Assembly: GCF_027107535.1 (NCBI RefSeq)
Contig: NZ_CP114283.1
Coordinates: forward strand, 2,542,001-2,606,000
Direction: 5' to 3'
Source of the DNA: Streptomyces aurantiacus
GTDB lineage: Bacteria; Actinomycetota; Actinomycetes; Streptomycetales; Streptomycetaceae
Length of the DNA stretch: 64,000 nt
Part shown: piece after piece, positions 42,855 through 51,129 of the stretch
Layout of the letters: every line of letters starts with the position of its first letter
Numbering within the stretch: position 1 is the stretch's first letter
Notes under the pieces: model-generated
Database searches by the model: none
What the model saw: only the letters and a program-made list of their open reading frames with translations
What the model was told of the DNA's origin: nothing
Translations under genes and position numbers: made by a program

Positions 42855-44320
42855 TCGGCACCGTCCAGCGCCGTCAGCGTCTTCTTGGCCGCCTTCGCGC
42901 CGACCGGGGAGAAGCCGGGGTTCAGCTTCAGGGCCGACGACAGGCTGTCGCGGGCCTCCTTCCTGTGACCCGTGGCGCGTTCGATCACGCCGCGGTGGTA
43001 GAGGAAGGTGGCGTCTCGGTAGCCGGTCGCGGTGGCGCGCCGGGCGTAGCGGAGGGCCTCGTCGTCACGGCCGTTGACGTGCAGGGCCCACGCCAGGGCG
43101 TCCGCGGTGTGGACGGTGTGCCGGCGTTCCCACTCGGCGCGGGCGGCGCGCAGGGCGGCCTTGCGGTCGCCGTGGTCCGCCGCCGCGAGGGCCGTGTCGA
43201 GATCGGCGTTGACGCCGTTCGCCCGGGCCAGCGCCGTCCAGGCGTTCACCAGGGCGTACTGGTCGCGGGCCTTCGCCCGGTCCTGCTCGCCGTCGCGCGC
43301 CTCGTACAGCTCACCCAGCACGACCAGCGGACCCGGCAGCGGGAAGCGGGCCACGACGTCCTCCATGCCACGGATCGCCGCCGCCCGGTCGCCGCTTGCG
43401 GCCTGCGCCCGGGCGCGGCCCTCCAGCGCCGGAAGGTAGACCTTGTCGGCGCGCAGAGCCTGCGCGTAGTACTTCAGAGCCGTCCCGTACTCGCCCTCGC
43501 GCCAGGCGAGTTGGCCGAGCGACGTCGCCACGTACGCGATGTCGCCGGGGGCCGACGCACTGGAGAGGGCCTGCTTCAGGACCCGCCGTGCCGTGGCGAC
43601 GTCACCGCGCAGCTCCCGCACGTAGGCGTAGCGGGTGAAGACGGGGATGCCCGGGCGGCGGGTGTCGGCCTGGTCGGCGGCCTTGGACGCGTCCTCGTAG
43701 CGGCCGAGTTCGACGAGGGCGTCGATACGGGTCGACAGCGCCCGCTCGTTGAAGGCGTTCTCGTCGAGGGCCTTCTCCGCGTACCGCAGTGCGCCCGGGA
43801 AGTCGTGGCGGGCCGCGGCCAGCGCCGAACGGCCCGCGAGCGCCGGGTCGTTGCCGGGGCGCAGTTCGAGTGAGCGCTTCAGCGCGCGCTCCGCCTGCGG
43901 GTAGCGGGACGGATCGCCGTTGGTGCGGGCCTGCTCAATGTACGCGACACCCAGCGTGGACCAGCCGTTGTAGTCCTTGGGCTGTGCCTTGAGGTGGGTC
44001 TGCAGGGCGGAGATACCGGAAGCCAGGCTCCCCGTGGCCAGCAGCTCGGGCGCGAGACCCGGCGCGGACGACACCGTACGCATGCCGTCGTCGTCCCCGC
44101 TGCCCAGCACCACGGCCCCCGCGGTCATCGCGACGGCGAGAGCGACGGCGCAGGCCGTGAGGTGCAGCACCCGGAGCCGCCCGGACTCCCGGCGCCCCTC
44201 GGGGGCCTCCTGCCCGGCCTCCTCGGGAGCCCCGGGTGCCTCGGCCGTCGCGCCGGCGTCCTCGCCGGCCTTGTCGGCGAGATCCCTCTCCTGCGCGTCG
44301 TCGTTCCTACGCGGGGACAT
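42851..44320 (-). CDS. Membrane-anchored TPR-repeat protein
   Basis: The start is ATG 44320 behind GAGGAGAGG. The acidic N-terminus (about 48 residues) is followed by one membrane helix (about 52-72), then some 8-10 tetratricopeptide-like units (for example YNGWSTLGVAYIEQARTNG, then FPGALRYAEKALDENAFNER). The repeats should face the outside. TPRs mediate protein contacts, so it may scaffold the DUF4331 protein and the metal transporter encoded on either side. Its stop overlaps the transporter start (ATGA). Confidence 0.82.
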   Translation of the reverse strand: MSPRRNDDAQERDLADKAGEDAGATAEAPGAPEEAGQEAPEGRRESGRLRVLHLTACAVALAVAMTAGAVVLGSGDDDGMRTVSSAPGLAPELLATGSLASGISALQTHLKAQPKDYNGWSTLGVAYIEQARTNGDPSRYPQAERALKRSLELRPGNDPALAGRSALAAARHDFPGALRYAEKALDENAFNERALSTRIDALVELGRYEDASKAADQADTRRPGIPVFTRYAYVRELRGDVATARRVLKQALSSASAPGDIAYVATSLGQLAWREGEYGTALKYYAQALRADKVYLPALEGRARAQAASGDRAAAIRGMEDVVARFPLPGPLVVLGELYEARDGEQDRAKARDQYALVNAWTALARANGVNADLDTALAAADHGDRKAALRAARAEWERRHTVHTADALAWALHVNGRDDEALRYARRATATGYRDATFLYHRGVIERATGHRKEARDSLSSALKLNPGFSPVGAKAAKKTLTALDGAE

Positions 44321-44368
44321 GCCCTCTCCTCAATCACCTTGGTGGAAGCGGTGGTTCACGTACTGGGC

Positions 44369-44414
44369 GGCGCGGCCCGTGCGCCGTGGGGGACGGATAC
44401 GCGCGGGCCGCGCC
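44369..44414 (-). terminator. Hairpin between DUF4331 and TPR genes
   Basis: A perfect 11-bp stem (44369-44379 with 44404-44414) with a 24-base loop lies 15 bases after the DUF4331 stop. It may terminate most transcripts or lower expression of the downstream TPR and transporter genes. Confidence 0.55.
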
Positions 44415-44429
44415 AGTCAGGGGTGCGCG

Positions 44430-45971
44430 TCAGTAGGCCCGACGGCGGCTGCGCCACCACAGGACACCCGTGCCGACGAGCAGGAACCCGGCCGCGCCCG
44501 ACCCCGCCGAGACGGCGATCAAAGTGGTGTCGTCCATACCGGCGACACCGCCCGTGGAGCCCGCGGGCTGCAGCGCGTCACCGAGCTGGCTGCGCACGTC
44601 GTTCGTACCCGTCGTGCCCTTGGCGAGCGGACCGCGCGAGCCGGAGGTCGGCAGCGCGACGTAGGGGAACGCCTTCTCGAACTTCTGGTCGTTCTTGTTG
44701 ACCGCGTCACCCAAGTCGTTCTTGGCGCCCACGAGTTCGCCCTCGACGACCTGCAGTGCGATGTCCAGCACGTCGTCCTTCAGGCGACGGCCGTTCGGGA
44801 AGCCCGCGTTGTCACCGTCCAGCACGCCCAGACGCTTCTCCTTGGCGGCCGGCTCGATCGAGGTGTTGAGGCGCAGCATCTCCGAAGGAGTGACGTGCGG
44901 GGGCTGGTTGAGACCCTCCACGCCCTTCAGGAACACGTCGACCAGGTCGTTCCTCGGCTCCTTGGGCGCCGGGATCTTGTAGATCGCCTCGATGAGCTTC
45001 GGCAGCTCGGGGTTGGTCACGTTCTCCAGGAAGTCCGCGTCGTCCTTGGGCTCGGACGCGTTGAACTTGTCCTTGTCCTTGATCGGGTTGACGACCTCGT
45101 TCACCAGCGGCATGCCGAGGCGCGAGACCTGCCGGTACTCGCCGCTCGCGCTCTTGCGCTGCGTCGTCGACCAGACACCGATGACCGGCTGCTCGGCCGA
45201 CTCCCGGATCAGGTCGGTCGGCAGCTGCAGGGCGACGGAGTTGACGTTGTATTCCTTGAGCGTGTCGTTGCCCACCTCGGACAGGTTCCCGCCGTACAGC
45301 AGGTCGAAGACACGCAGGTCGAGGAAGAACGGGTCGTCGGCCTGGCCGGCGAACGTCGTCGCCCCGCCCGGGAGTTCGTGCACGGCCTGCTGGCGGAGCT
45401 TGGCGTAGTCCGGCATCGACGCCTTGCCGACGTTCGACGGCGCGACCGGTACGTCGTCCGCGTACGTCGTCCTCTTGGCCAGGTGCTCGCCCTCGAGCTG
45501 CAGCAGCTCGATGTCATAGGTCTGCGTGATGTTGAGGTCCGGGTCGTCGAGACTCTCCACCGGACCCGTGTTGTACAGGAAGGTCTTGTCGTTCTTGACG
45601 TGCGTCTCGAACGTGTAGCGGAAGACCAGATCGCCCTGCGCGTCGCCGTTGCTGTCGATGTGCAGGTCGTACTGGGCGTCCTCGGCGAACGTGAAGAAGT
45701 TCGGCCCTCCGGCCGGTTCCTCGAACGGGATCCAGTTCGCGACCAGCGTGGTCGTGTCCGGTTTGTCGGGGCTTACGAAGGCGTACACGTCCGTGTTGTC
45801 GAACTGCGGCTGCCCCGAGATGAGCGGAGCCTCCCGGTGGCTGGAGGCGCTTGCCGTACCCGGTTGGAGCGCGGTCACGCCGACGGCCGCGAGCCCGCCG
45901 GTGGCCAGCGCACCGCAGACAAGGGTCGCAAGGCTCCTGCGTCCCACGAACCCGCTGGTGAAAGGTGTCAT
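44430..45971 (-). CDS. DUF4331 secreted membrane-anchored protein
   Basis: The start is ATG 45971, with GAGGAC upstream (513 residues). A signal peptide ends near residue 42 (TASASSHREAP). The DUF4331 domain spans almost the whole protein (SSHREAPLISGQPQFDNTDV, then NWIPFEEPAGGPNFFTFAED). A Gly/Thr-rich region, a C-terminal helix (about 480-502) and WWRSRRRAY anchor it in the membrane, facing out. No function is established for the family. Its promoter matches that of the divergent sigma factor, so it is probably the main regulon member. Confidence 0.83.
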   Translation of the reverse strand: MTPFTSGFVGRRSLATLVCGALATGGLAAVGVTALQPGTASASSHREAPLISGQPQFDNTDVYAFVSPDKPDTTTLVANWIPFEEPAGGPNFFTFAEDAQYDLHIDSNGDAQGDLVFRYTFETHVKNDKTFLYNTGPVESLDDPDLNITQTYDIELLQLEGEHLAKRTTYADDVPVAPSNVGKASMPDYAKLRQQAVHELPGGATTFAGQADDPFFLDLRVFDLLYGGNLSEVGNDTLKEYNVNSVALQLPTDLIRESAEQPVIGVWSTTQRKSASGEYRQVSRLGMPLVNEVVNPIKDKDKFNASEPKDDADFLENVTNPELPKLIEAIYKIPAPKEPRNDLVDVFLKGVEGLNQPPHVTPSEMLRLNTSIEPAAKEKRLGVLDGDNAGFPNGRRLKDDVLDIALQVVEGELVGAKNDLGDAVNKNDQKFEKAFPYVALPTSGSRGPLAKGTTGTNDVRSQLGDALQPAGSTGGVAGMDDTTLIAVSAGSGAAGFLLVGTGVLWWRSRRRAY

Positions 45972-46087
45972 GCCGTCCGTCCTCTGTCCCAAAACTGTGT
46001 CCCGGCGGTGATGTCCGCGGAAGCGACCTCTCGAGTGGTCCGCTCACGCGCTCGTGCCGCGTCGGTCGGTGTTGCCTGATGCACGCC

Positions 46088-46115
46088 ATTCGGAGCGGGT
46101 GGGCGGAAGGATTGG
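46088..46115 (-). promoter_or_regulatory. SigK-type promoter of the DUF4331 gene
   Basis: On the minus strand, CAATCC (46114-46109), 15 bases, then CCGAAT (46093-46088). This matches the remembered mycobacterial SigK consensus CCATCC / CCGAAT with one mismatch and a spacer one base short. It lies about 117 bases before the gene start. Confidence 0.6.
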
Positions 46116-46156
46116 TTCGGGATTCACCCGCGTTTTCGAGCTGTTGATCCGTAACC

Positions 46157-46183
46157 CCATCCGAAGGCGTTCCTGCGCCGAAT
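46157..46183 (+). promoter_or_regulatory. SigK-type promoter of the sigma factor gene
   Basis: CCATCC (46157-46162), 15 bases, CCGAAT (46178-46183): both boxes are exact for the remembered SigK consensus. It lies 46 bases before the GTG of the sigma gene, which implies autoregulation. The facing promoter for DUF4331 has the same spacer. Confidence 0.65.
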
Positions 46184-46228
46184 ACGTGAGGATGAGTCAG
46201 GCCGTTCAAGGCCGAGAGGGGGAAACGG

Positions 46229-46771
46229 GTGGAGGCGGACGAACTTCTGGTGCTCGTGGCCGGAGGCGACCAGAAGGCCTTCGAGGATCTGTACGCCCTC
46301 GTGTCCGGGCCGGTGTTCGGCCTGGTACGCCGGGTGGTGCGGGACCCGGCCCAGTCGGAGGAAGTGGCGCAGGAGGTACTCCTCGAGCTCTGGCGCTCCG
46401 CCGGGCGCTACGATCCCGGCCGTGGCAGCGCACTCGCCTGGGTCCTGACCCTCGCGCACCGCAGGGCGGTCGACCGGGTCCGCAGTGCCCGCGCCGCCGG
46501 GGAGCGCGAACTGCGCATGGCCCGGCGGGCGAACGGCCCGGCCTTCGACCAGGTCGCCGAGGAGGTCGAGGCCGGCCTCGAACGTGAATGGGTGCGCCGC
46601 TGCCTGGACCGGCTCACCGCCTTACAACGACAGTCCGTCACACTCGCCTACTACGACGGCTACACGTACCGTGAAGTGGCCGAACGGCTCTCCCTGCCGC
46701 TCGGCACGGTCAAGACGCGAATGCGCGACGGACTCACGCGGTTGCGCGACTGCCTGGGAGGTGTCGCATGA
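46229..46771 (+). CDS. ECF RNA polymerase sigma factor, SigK-like
   Basis: The start is GTG 46229 behind GAGAGGGGG. The 180-residue protein has sigma-2 (FEDLYALVSGPVFGLVRRVV, then AQEVLLELWRSAGRYDPGRG and ALAWVLTLAHRRAVDRVR) and sigma-4 (LTALQRQSVTLAYYDGYTYR, then VAERLSLPLGTVKTRMRDGL). It directs RNA polymerase to specific promoters when released by its anti-sigma factor, encoded next with an ATGA overlap. The promoter pair at 46088-46183 indicates that it controls itself and the DUF4331 gene. Confidence 0.9.
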   Translation: MEADELLVLVAGGDQKAFEDLYALVSGPVFGLVRRVVRDPAQSEEVAQEVLLELWRSAGRYDPGRGSALAWVLTLAHRRAVDRVRSARAAGERELRMARRANGPAFDQVAEEVEAGLEREWVRRCLDRLTALQRQSVTLAYYDGYTYREVAERLSLPLGTVKTRMRDGLTRLRDCLGGVA

Positions 46772-47577
46772 TCACCCTCTTCCGGCGGAGCGAACTGCAC
46801 TCGCTGGCCGCCCCGTACGCCCTCGACGCCCTGGAAGCCCACGAGCACAAACGGTTCGAGAAGCACCTGAGACGATGCGACAGCTGCGCCGCCGAGGTGC
46901 GCGCCCTGCGCGAGGACGCGGTCCGCCTCGCCTGGTCCACAGCTGCCCCGCCGCCCGCCGCGATGCGCGACCGGGTCCTCATGGCCGTCCGGAACACACC
47001 CCAGGAACACGTCGCGGGGCAGGCGCCCCCGGTGCGCACCGCACAGCCGCTGCCGGGCATGCGGACCGTGCAGCCGCCGTCGCGCGCCCGTCGCTCCGGC
47101 TTCTCGCCGTTCTTCGTCCCGCTCGCCTCCACGACGGCGGCCGCCGCACTCGTCGTCGCCGCCCTCTTCGGCATGCAGGCGTCCCGTACACAGGATCAGC
47201 TGGACCAGGAGCGGGCACAGGCGAGTGAGATCGCACACGTTCTCGCCGCGCCGGACGCCCGCGCGGGCGCCGGACGGGACGCGACCGGTCACGGCATCGG
47301 CGTCGTCGCGTCCGCGTCGCAGCGCACCGCCGTGGTGACGTCGGCCGGTCTCGGTACGCCTTCGAACCAGAGGGTTCACCAACTGTGGCTCATGAGACCA
47401 GAGGGGAAACCGCGTTCTCTGGGGCTCCTCGACGGCGACACGCCCTTGATTGCCACCGGACTCAACACGGACGCGACCTCACTCGCTGTCACCGTCGAGC
47501 CGTCGGGCGGTTCTCCGCAGCCCACAACCGCACCGGTTGTCCAACTCGCCCTGGAATCGCTTGGATTCGGAGAGTAA
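46768..47577 (+). CDS. RskA-type anti-sigma factor
   Basis: The 269-residue protein has an N-terminal anti-sigma domain with the His-x3-Cys-x2-Cys zinc motif (FEKHLRRCDSCAAEVRAL). A cytosolic Pro-rich linker leads to one membrane helix (near 118-138). The external RskA domain is rich in beta strands (GLGTPSNQRVHQLWLMRPEG). It holds the sigma factor inactive until regulated proteolysis. Translational coupling gives a one-to-one ratio. The external domain probably receives the signal, which is unknown. Confidence 0.88.
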   Translation: MITLFRRSELHSLAAPYALDALEAHEHKRFEKHLRRCDSCAAEVRALREDAVRLAWSTAAPPPAAMRDRVLMAVRNTPQEHVAGQAPPVRTAQPLPGMRTVQPPSRARRSGFSPFFVPLASTTAAAALVVAALFGMQASRTQDQLDQERAQASEIAHVLAAPDARAGAGRDATGHGIGVVASASQRTAVVTSAGLGTPSNQRVHQLWLMRPEGKPRSLGLLDGDTPLIATGLNTDATSLAVTVEPSGGSPQPTTAPVVQLALESLGFGE

Positions 47578-47692
47578 TCGTCAACGCCCTTACCGGGTAG
47601 GTGAATCCCGTGCCCGGGATACACGAGTGTGATGAGGGAGCGATAGGGTTAACCTGCCCGGGCCGGGTGCCCTCGTATGGGTGGGGAGTGAC

Positions 47693-47962
47693 ATGGAACA
47701 GATAACAGTGCGTGGCAGGGCGCGAGTCCCTGCGATCACGTGTGGAAGCAGCGCGACCAGTTCGCGCCTCGACCGTCATCTTTCGGTGATGGGTGGCCCC
47801 GCCATCCCTCAGCGCGAAGCGGCCGAGGCGACGGACCTGATGCGCGAGCTCACCGCACGTGACACCGCGCACGACCGCACCGGCAGGGGCGCGCGAGTGA
47901 GGCGGGTCTCGCTCTTCGCACCGCTGCGCCGGCTGCGCCGTTCCCTGTTCGGCGGCCGCTGA
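47693..47962 (+). CDS. Small basic hypothetical protein
   Basis: ATG 47693 with GGGGAG upstream gives 89 residues; GTG 47681 is an alternative. The product starts MEQITVRGRARVPAITCGSS and ends with an Arg-rich amphipathic stretch (FAPLRRLRRSLFGGR), with no signal or membrane helix. I do not recognise a family. Upstream, GATAGGGTTAACCT (47642-47655) may be part of its promoter. It converges on the CoA-transferase gene. Confidence 0.5.
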   Translation: MEQITVRGRARVPAITCGSSATSSRLDRHLSVMGGPAIPQREAAEATDLMRELTARDTAHDRTGRGARVRRVSLFAPLRRLRRSLFGGR

Positions 47963-48018
47963 CAGGCGGCCCCGGTCGCTGAAGGGCGGCCGAATCCGAG
48001 CAGGACCCCGACCCGTGC

Positions 48019-49227
48019 TCAGGCGGCCACACCGTCCCGGCGCAGTGCTGCGATCTCATCGTCCGTCATCCCCACGGCACGCAGCAGCGCCTCGGTGTGC
48101 TCCCCGAGCGCGGGTACGGGCCCCATCCTCGCCGCGTCCCCGCCCGGCAGCGTGATCGGCGGCAGCAGAGCCCTCAGCGGCCCGACCGGCGACTCCACCT
48201 CCCGCCAGCGGTCCCTCGCCGCCAGCTGTGGATGTTCCGCCACTTCCCTTACGTTCCGCAGGCGTGCGCAGGCGATCCCGGCCGCCTCCAGGCGTGCCAC
48301 GGCCTCGTCCGTGTCGAGACCCACCAGTGCCCGGCCGACCGACTCGTCGGTGTGCTCCCGGTGTTCGACCCGGGCCGCATTCGTCGCGTACGCCGGATCG
48401 TGCGCCAACTCCGGCCGCTTGAGTACCTGTTCGGCCAGCCGCCGCCACTCCCGGTCGTTCTGCACCGACAGCAGCACCCGCCCGCCGTCCGCCGTCGGAT
48501 AGGCGTCGTACGGAGCGATGACGGCGTGCGCGAGGCCCGTGCGCGCCGGAGGAGCGCCGCCGTGCATCGTGTGGTGCAGCGGATGCCCCATCCACTCGGC
48601 CAGCGCCTCCAGCATCGACACCTCCACCGGCCCGCCGCGCCCCGTCGTACCGCGCCGCACCAGGGCCGCCAGCACCCCCGAGAACGCGTACATGGCCGCC
48701 GCGATGTCGGCCGCCGGGATCCCCGCCTTCACCGGTTGGTCAGCCGTCCCCGTCACGGACACCAGCCCCGCCTCGCACTGCACGAGCATGTCGTACGCAC
48801 GCTTGCCGGCGTACGGGCCCGAGGCCCCGTAACCCGAGATGTCCACGGCGATCAGCCGCGGGTCGGCCGCGCACAGCGTCGCCGCGTCCAGGCCGAGCCG
48901 CGCGGCGGCGCCCTGGGCGAGGTTCTGCACGAAGACGTCGGCGCCCGCCACGAGTCGGCGCACCACGTCGAGGCCGCGCGGGTCCTTGAGGTCGAGGGCG
49001 ACGGACTCCTTGCCGCGGTTGCACCACACGAAGTGCGAGGCGAGACCGGCGGCCGCGGTGTCGTAACCGCGCGCGAAGTCGCCGCCGTCGAGACGCTCGA
49101 CCTTGATGACGCGGGCCCCGAGGTCGGCGAGTTGCCGGGTGGCGAAGGGCGCGGCGACGGCCTGCTCGACGGCGACGACGGTGATGCCCTCGAGGGGCAG
49201 GGGAAGCGGCTCCATGCGGGGGATCAT
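48019..49227 (-). CDS. CaiB/BaiF (family III) CoA-transferase
   Basis: This 402-residue enzyme has the family opening LEGITVVAVEQAVAAPFATR and the segments KVERLDGGDFARGYD and NRGKESVALDLKDPRG. The catalytic Asp lies in AYDMLVQCEAGLVSVTG. The C-terminal part has VREVAEHPQLAARDRW. These enzymes move CoA between organic acids through an aspartyl-CoA anhydride. No partner enzyme is adjacent, so the substrate (a dicarboxylate or acyl carnitine type) is not known. ATG 49215 is an alternative start. Confidence 0.87.
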   Translation of the reverse strand: MIPRMEPLPLPLEGITVVAVEQAVAAPFATRQLADLGARVIKVERLDGGDFARGYDTAAAGLASHFVWCNRGKESVALDLKDPRGLDVVRRLVAGADVFVQNLAQGAAARLGLDAATLCAADPRLIAVDISGYGASGPYAGKRAYDMLVQCEAGLVSVTGTADQPVKAGIPAADIAAAMYAFSGVLAALVRRGTTGRGGPVEVSMLEALAEWMGHPLHHTMHGGAPPARTGLAHAVIAPYDAYPTADGGRVLLSVQNDREWRRLAEQVLKRPELAHDPAYATNAARVEHREHTDESVGRALVGLDTDEAVARLEAAGIACARLRNVREVAEHPQLAARDRWREVESPVGPLRALLPPITLPGGDAARMGPVPALGEHTEALLRAVGMTDDEIAALRRDGVAA

Positions 49228-49273
49228 GTCCCGTGCGCAGGGGCTTTGTCATGCAGGGAGCCCGGTCCTCGGC

Positions 49274-50056
49274 TCAGCGGCGGCCGTGGGCGTACCGGCG
49301 GACGGCGAGCGGCATGAACACCGCGATGAGGACCGCGCACCAGGCCAGCGAACCCGCGACGGGGTGCGTCACCGGCCAGGCGCCGTCGGACGGTACCGGC
49401 GCGTTGCCGAACAGGTCCCGCAGGGCCGTGGACACCGCGCTGATCGGGTTCCACTCGGCGAGCGTGCGCAGCCATTGGGGCAGGTTGTCCGTCGGGATGT
49501 ACGCGTTCGACAGCAGCGGCAGGATGAACGTCGCGCCGCCGAGCTGACCGGCCGCCTCCTCGCTCTGCGAGAGGAGCCCCAGCAGGATCCCGATCCACGT
49601 GGTCGCGAACCGGAAGAGCAGCAGCAGCCCCACGGCACCCGCCGCGGCCGGCGCGGAACCCTCCACCCGCCACCCCACCGCGAGCCCCACGAGCAGGAAC
49701 GGCACCAGGCCCGCGGCCGTGACGACCAGGTCGGCCGCCGCCTGCCCGAGCGGTACCGCCGCCCTGCTCATCGGCAGCGTACGGAAGCGGTCCGTGACGC
49801 CCCGGTGCGAGTCCTGCGCCGCCTGGAACATGCCGGTCATGATGCCGTTGGCGGCCGTCGCGACCAGCAACCCCGGTACCAGGAAGGCCCGGTACTCCTC
49901 GCCGGGCATCGCCAGCGCGCTGCCGAAGACGTAGCCGAAGAACAGCAGCATGGTGATCGGCATGGTCTGGGTGAGGATCAGCAGGCCCGGGTTGTGCCGG
50001 ATCAGCCGCAGCTGGCGGCCCAGCATCGCCGTTCCGTCGTACGCCAACGTGCTCAT
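49274..50056 (-). CDS. ABC-2 type exporter permease (DrrB-like)
   Basis: This 260-residue protein has six membrane helices and the DrrB features LRLIRHNPGLLILTQTMPIT near the start and QLGGATFILPLLSNAYIP in the fifth segment. The start overlaps the ATPase stop by four bases. Together they form an ABC exporter of the daunorubicin-resistance type, which can pump out a drug or a lipid. It is controlled by the divergent TetR through the ATPase promoter. Confidence 0.88.
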   Translation of the reverse strand: MSTLAYDGTAMLGRQLRLIRHNPGLLILTQTMPITMLLFFGYVFGSALAMPGEEYRAFLVPGLLVATAANGIMTGMFQAAQDSHRGVTDRFRTLPMSRAAVPLGQAAADLVVTAAGLVPFLLVGLAVGWRVEGSAPAAAGAVGLLLLFRFATTWIGILLGLLSQSEEAAGQLGGATFILPLLSNAYIPTDNLPQWLRTLAEWNPISAVSTALRDLFGNAPVPSDGAWPVTHPVAGSLAWCAVLIAVFMPLAVRRYAHGRR

Positions 50057-51045
50057 GTCACAAGCTCCTTGTGGTCGGTCCGGCCGTCGGTCCGGCCGTC
50101 GGTCCGGCCTGCGGTCACGCCTTCGGTCAGGCGGAGGAAGACGTCGTCGAGCGTCGGCGGGCGCAGGCTCACGTCGAGCAACGGCACTCCGGCGGCGTCG
50201 AGTTCGCGCACGAGTCGGGGGAGGGTGAGCGTCGGGTCGGTGGTGACCACGCCGACGGCCCGCCGCTCCTGGTCGAAGTCCGGTGCGGAGCCGGACAGTT
50301 GGTCCAGCACGGCCGCCGCGCCGGCCATCGCGTCCGGGTGGGCGACGACCGCCTCCGCGTACGAGCCGATGAGCGCCTTGAGTTCCGCGGGCGTCCCCGA
50401 GTGCGCGGCTCGGCCCCGGTCCACGAGCACGATGTCGTCGGCGAGCTGGTCCGCCTCCTCCAGGTACTGGGTGGTGAGCAGGACGGTCGTGCCCTCGGAC
50501 TTCAGGGCCCGCACGGTCTCCCAGATCTGGTTGCGGCTGTGCGGGTCGAGTCCCGTCGTCGGCTCGTCGAGGAACAGCACCGCGGGCCGGGTGATCAGGC
50601 TCGCGGCCAGGTCCAGGCGGCGTCGCATGCCGCCGGAGTAGGTCGAGGCGGGGCGGTGCGCCGCGTCGGTGAGCTCGAAGCGGTCGAGCAGTTCCTCGGC
50701 CCGGCCGGCCGCCCTCGGCAGGCGGCGAAGCCTCGCGAACAGCCGCAGGTTCTCCCGCCCCGTGAGGTCGCCGTCGACCGAGGCGTACTGCCCGGTGACG
50801 CCGATCGCGCGGCGCACGGCGTCCGGTTCGCGGACGAGATCGTGCCCCGCGACCCGGGCGGAACCGGCGTCGGGCCGCAGCAGGGTGGTGAGGAGCCGGA
50901 CCGCCGTTGTCTTTCCCGCGCCGTTGGAGCCCAGCAGCCCGCAGACGGTTCCCTCGGCCACCGCGAGATCCAGCCCCCGAAGGGCGTGGACCTCCCCGAA
51001 GCGCTTCTCCAGACCCTCACTAAGTACACCGTACGTAGTAGTCAT
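50053..51045 (-). CDS. ABC exporter ATPase (DrrA-like)
   Basis: I use ATG 51045 (330 residues). Walker A is GSNGAGKTT, the signature is YSGGMRRRLDLAASL and Walker B is VLFLDEPTTGLDP. The C-terminal part (LTLPRLVRELDAAGVPLLDV, then DVFLRLTEG) is the DrrA tail. No ribosome site precedes the ATG. The -10 TATGGT (51057-51052 on the minus strand) ends seven bases before it, so the mRNA is probably leaderless. A run of TCGGTCCGG repeats at the C-terminus (TAGRTDGRTDGRTDHKE) is a small tandem duplication. Confidence 0.88.
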   Translation of the reverse strand: MTTTYGVLSEGLEKRFGEVHALRGLDLAVAEGTVCGLLGSNGAGKTTAVRLLTTLLRPDAGSARVAGHDLVREPDAVRRAIGVTGQYASVDGDLTGRENLRLFARLRRLPRAAGRAEELLDRFELTDAAHRPASTYSGGMRRRLDLAASLITRPAVLFLDEPTTGLDPHSRNQIWETVRALKSEGTTVLLTTQYLEEADQLADDIVLVDRGRAAHSGTPAELKALIGSYAEAVVAHPDAMAGAAAVLDQLSGSAPDFDQERRAVGVVTTDPTLTLPRLVRELDAAGVPLLDVSLRPPTLDDVFLRLTEGVTAGRTDGRTDGRTDHKELVT

Positions 51046-51081
51046 GGGTTGACCATAGCGCATTACGTACGCTGTACGTAA
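51021..51081. promoter_or_regulatory. Two TetR operators in the divergent drrA/tetR promoter
   Basis: Site 1 (51063-51081) is TTACGTAC-GCT-GTACGTAA, perfect over 8-bp arms. Site 2 (51021-51037), TAAGTAC-ACC-GTACGTA, matches it at 15 of 17 positions in the opposite orientation. Their centres are about 43 bases apart, close to four helical turns. Site 1 covers the -35 and spacer of the ATPase promoter, and it abuts TAGGAT (51083-51088), a likely -10 for tetR. Site 2 lies in the first codons of the ATPase gene. Confidence 0.75.
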
Positions 51082-51129
51082 CTAGGATGGTGTCGACAGG
51101 TTTCTCCGACGGCAGGGCTGGCGACACCG

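Noticed and set aside
43977..46079. A 700-codon open frame on the plus strand opposite the TPR and DUF4331 genes
   Set aside because: It spans two real minus-strand genes and the gap between them, has low-complexity Arg/Val/Glu-rich sequence and no motifs. It is an antisense shadow.
50086..50115. GGTCCGGCCGTC tandem repeat as a regulatory element
   Set aside because: It encodes the TDGR repeats at the C-terminus of the DrrA-like ATPase, so it is better explained as a small in-gene duplication.
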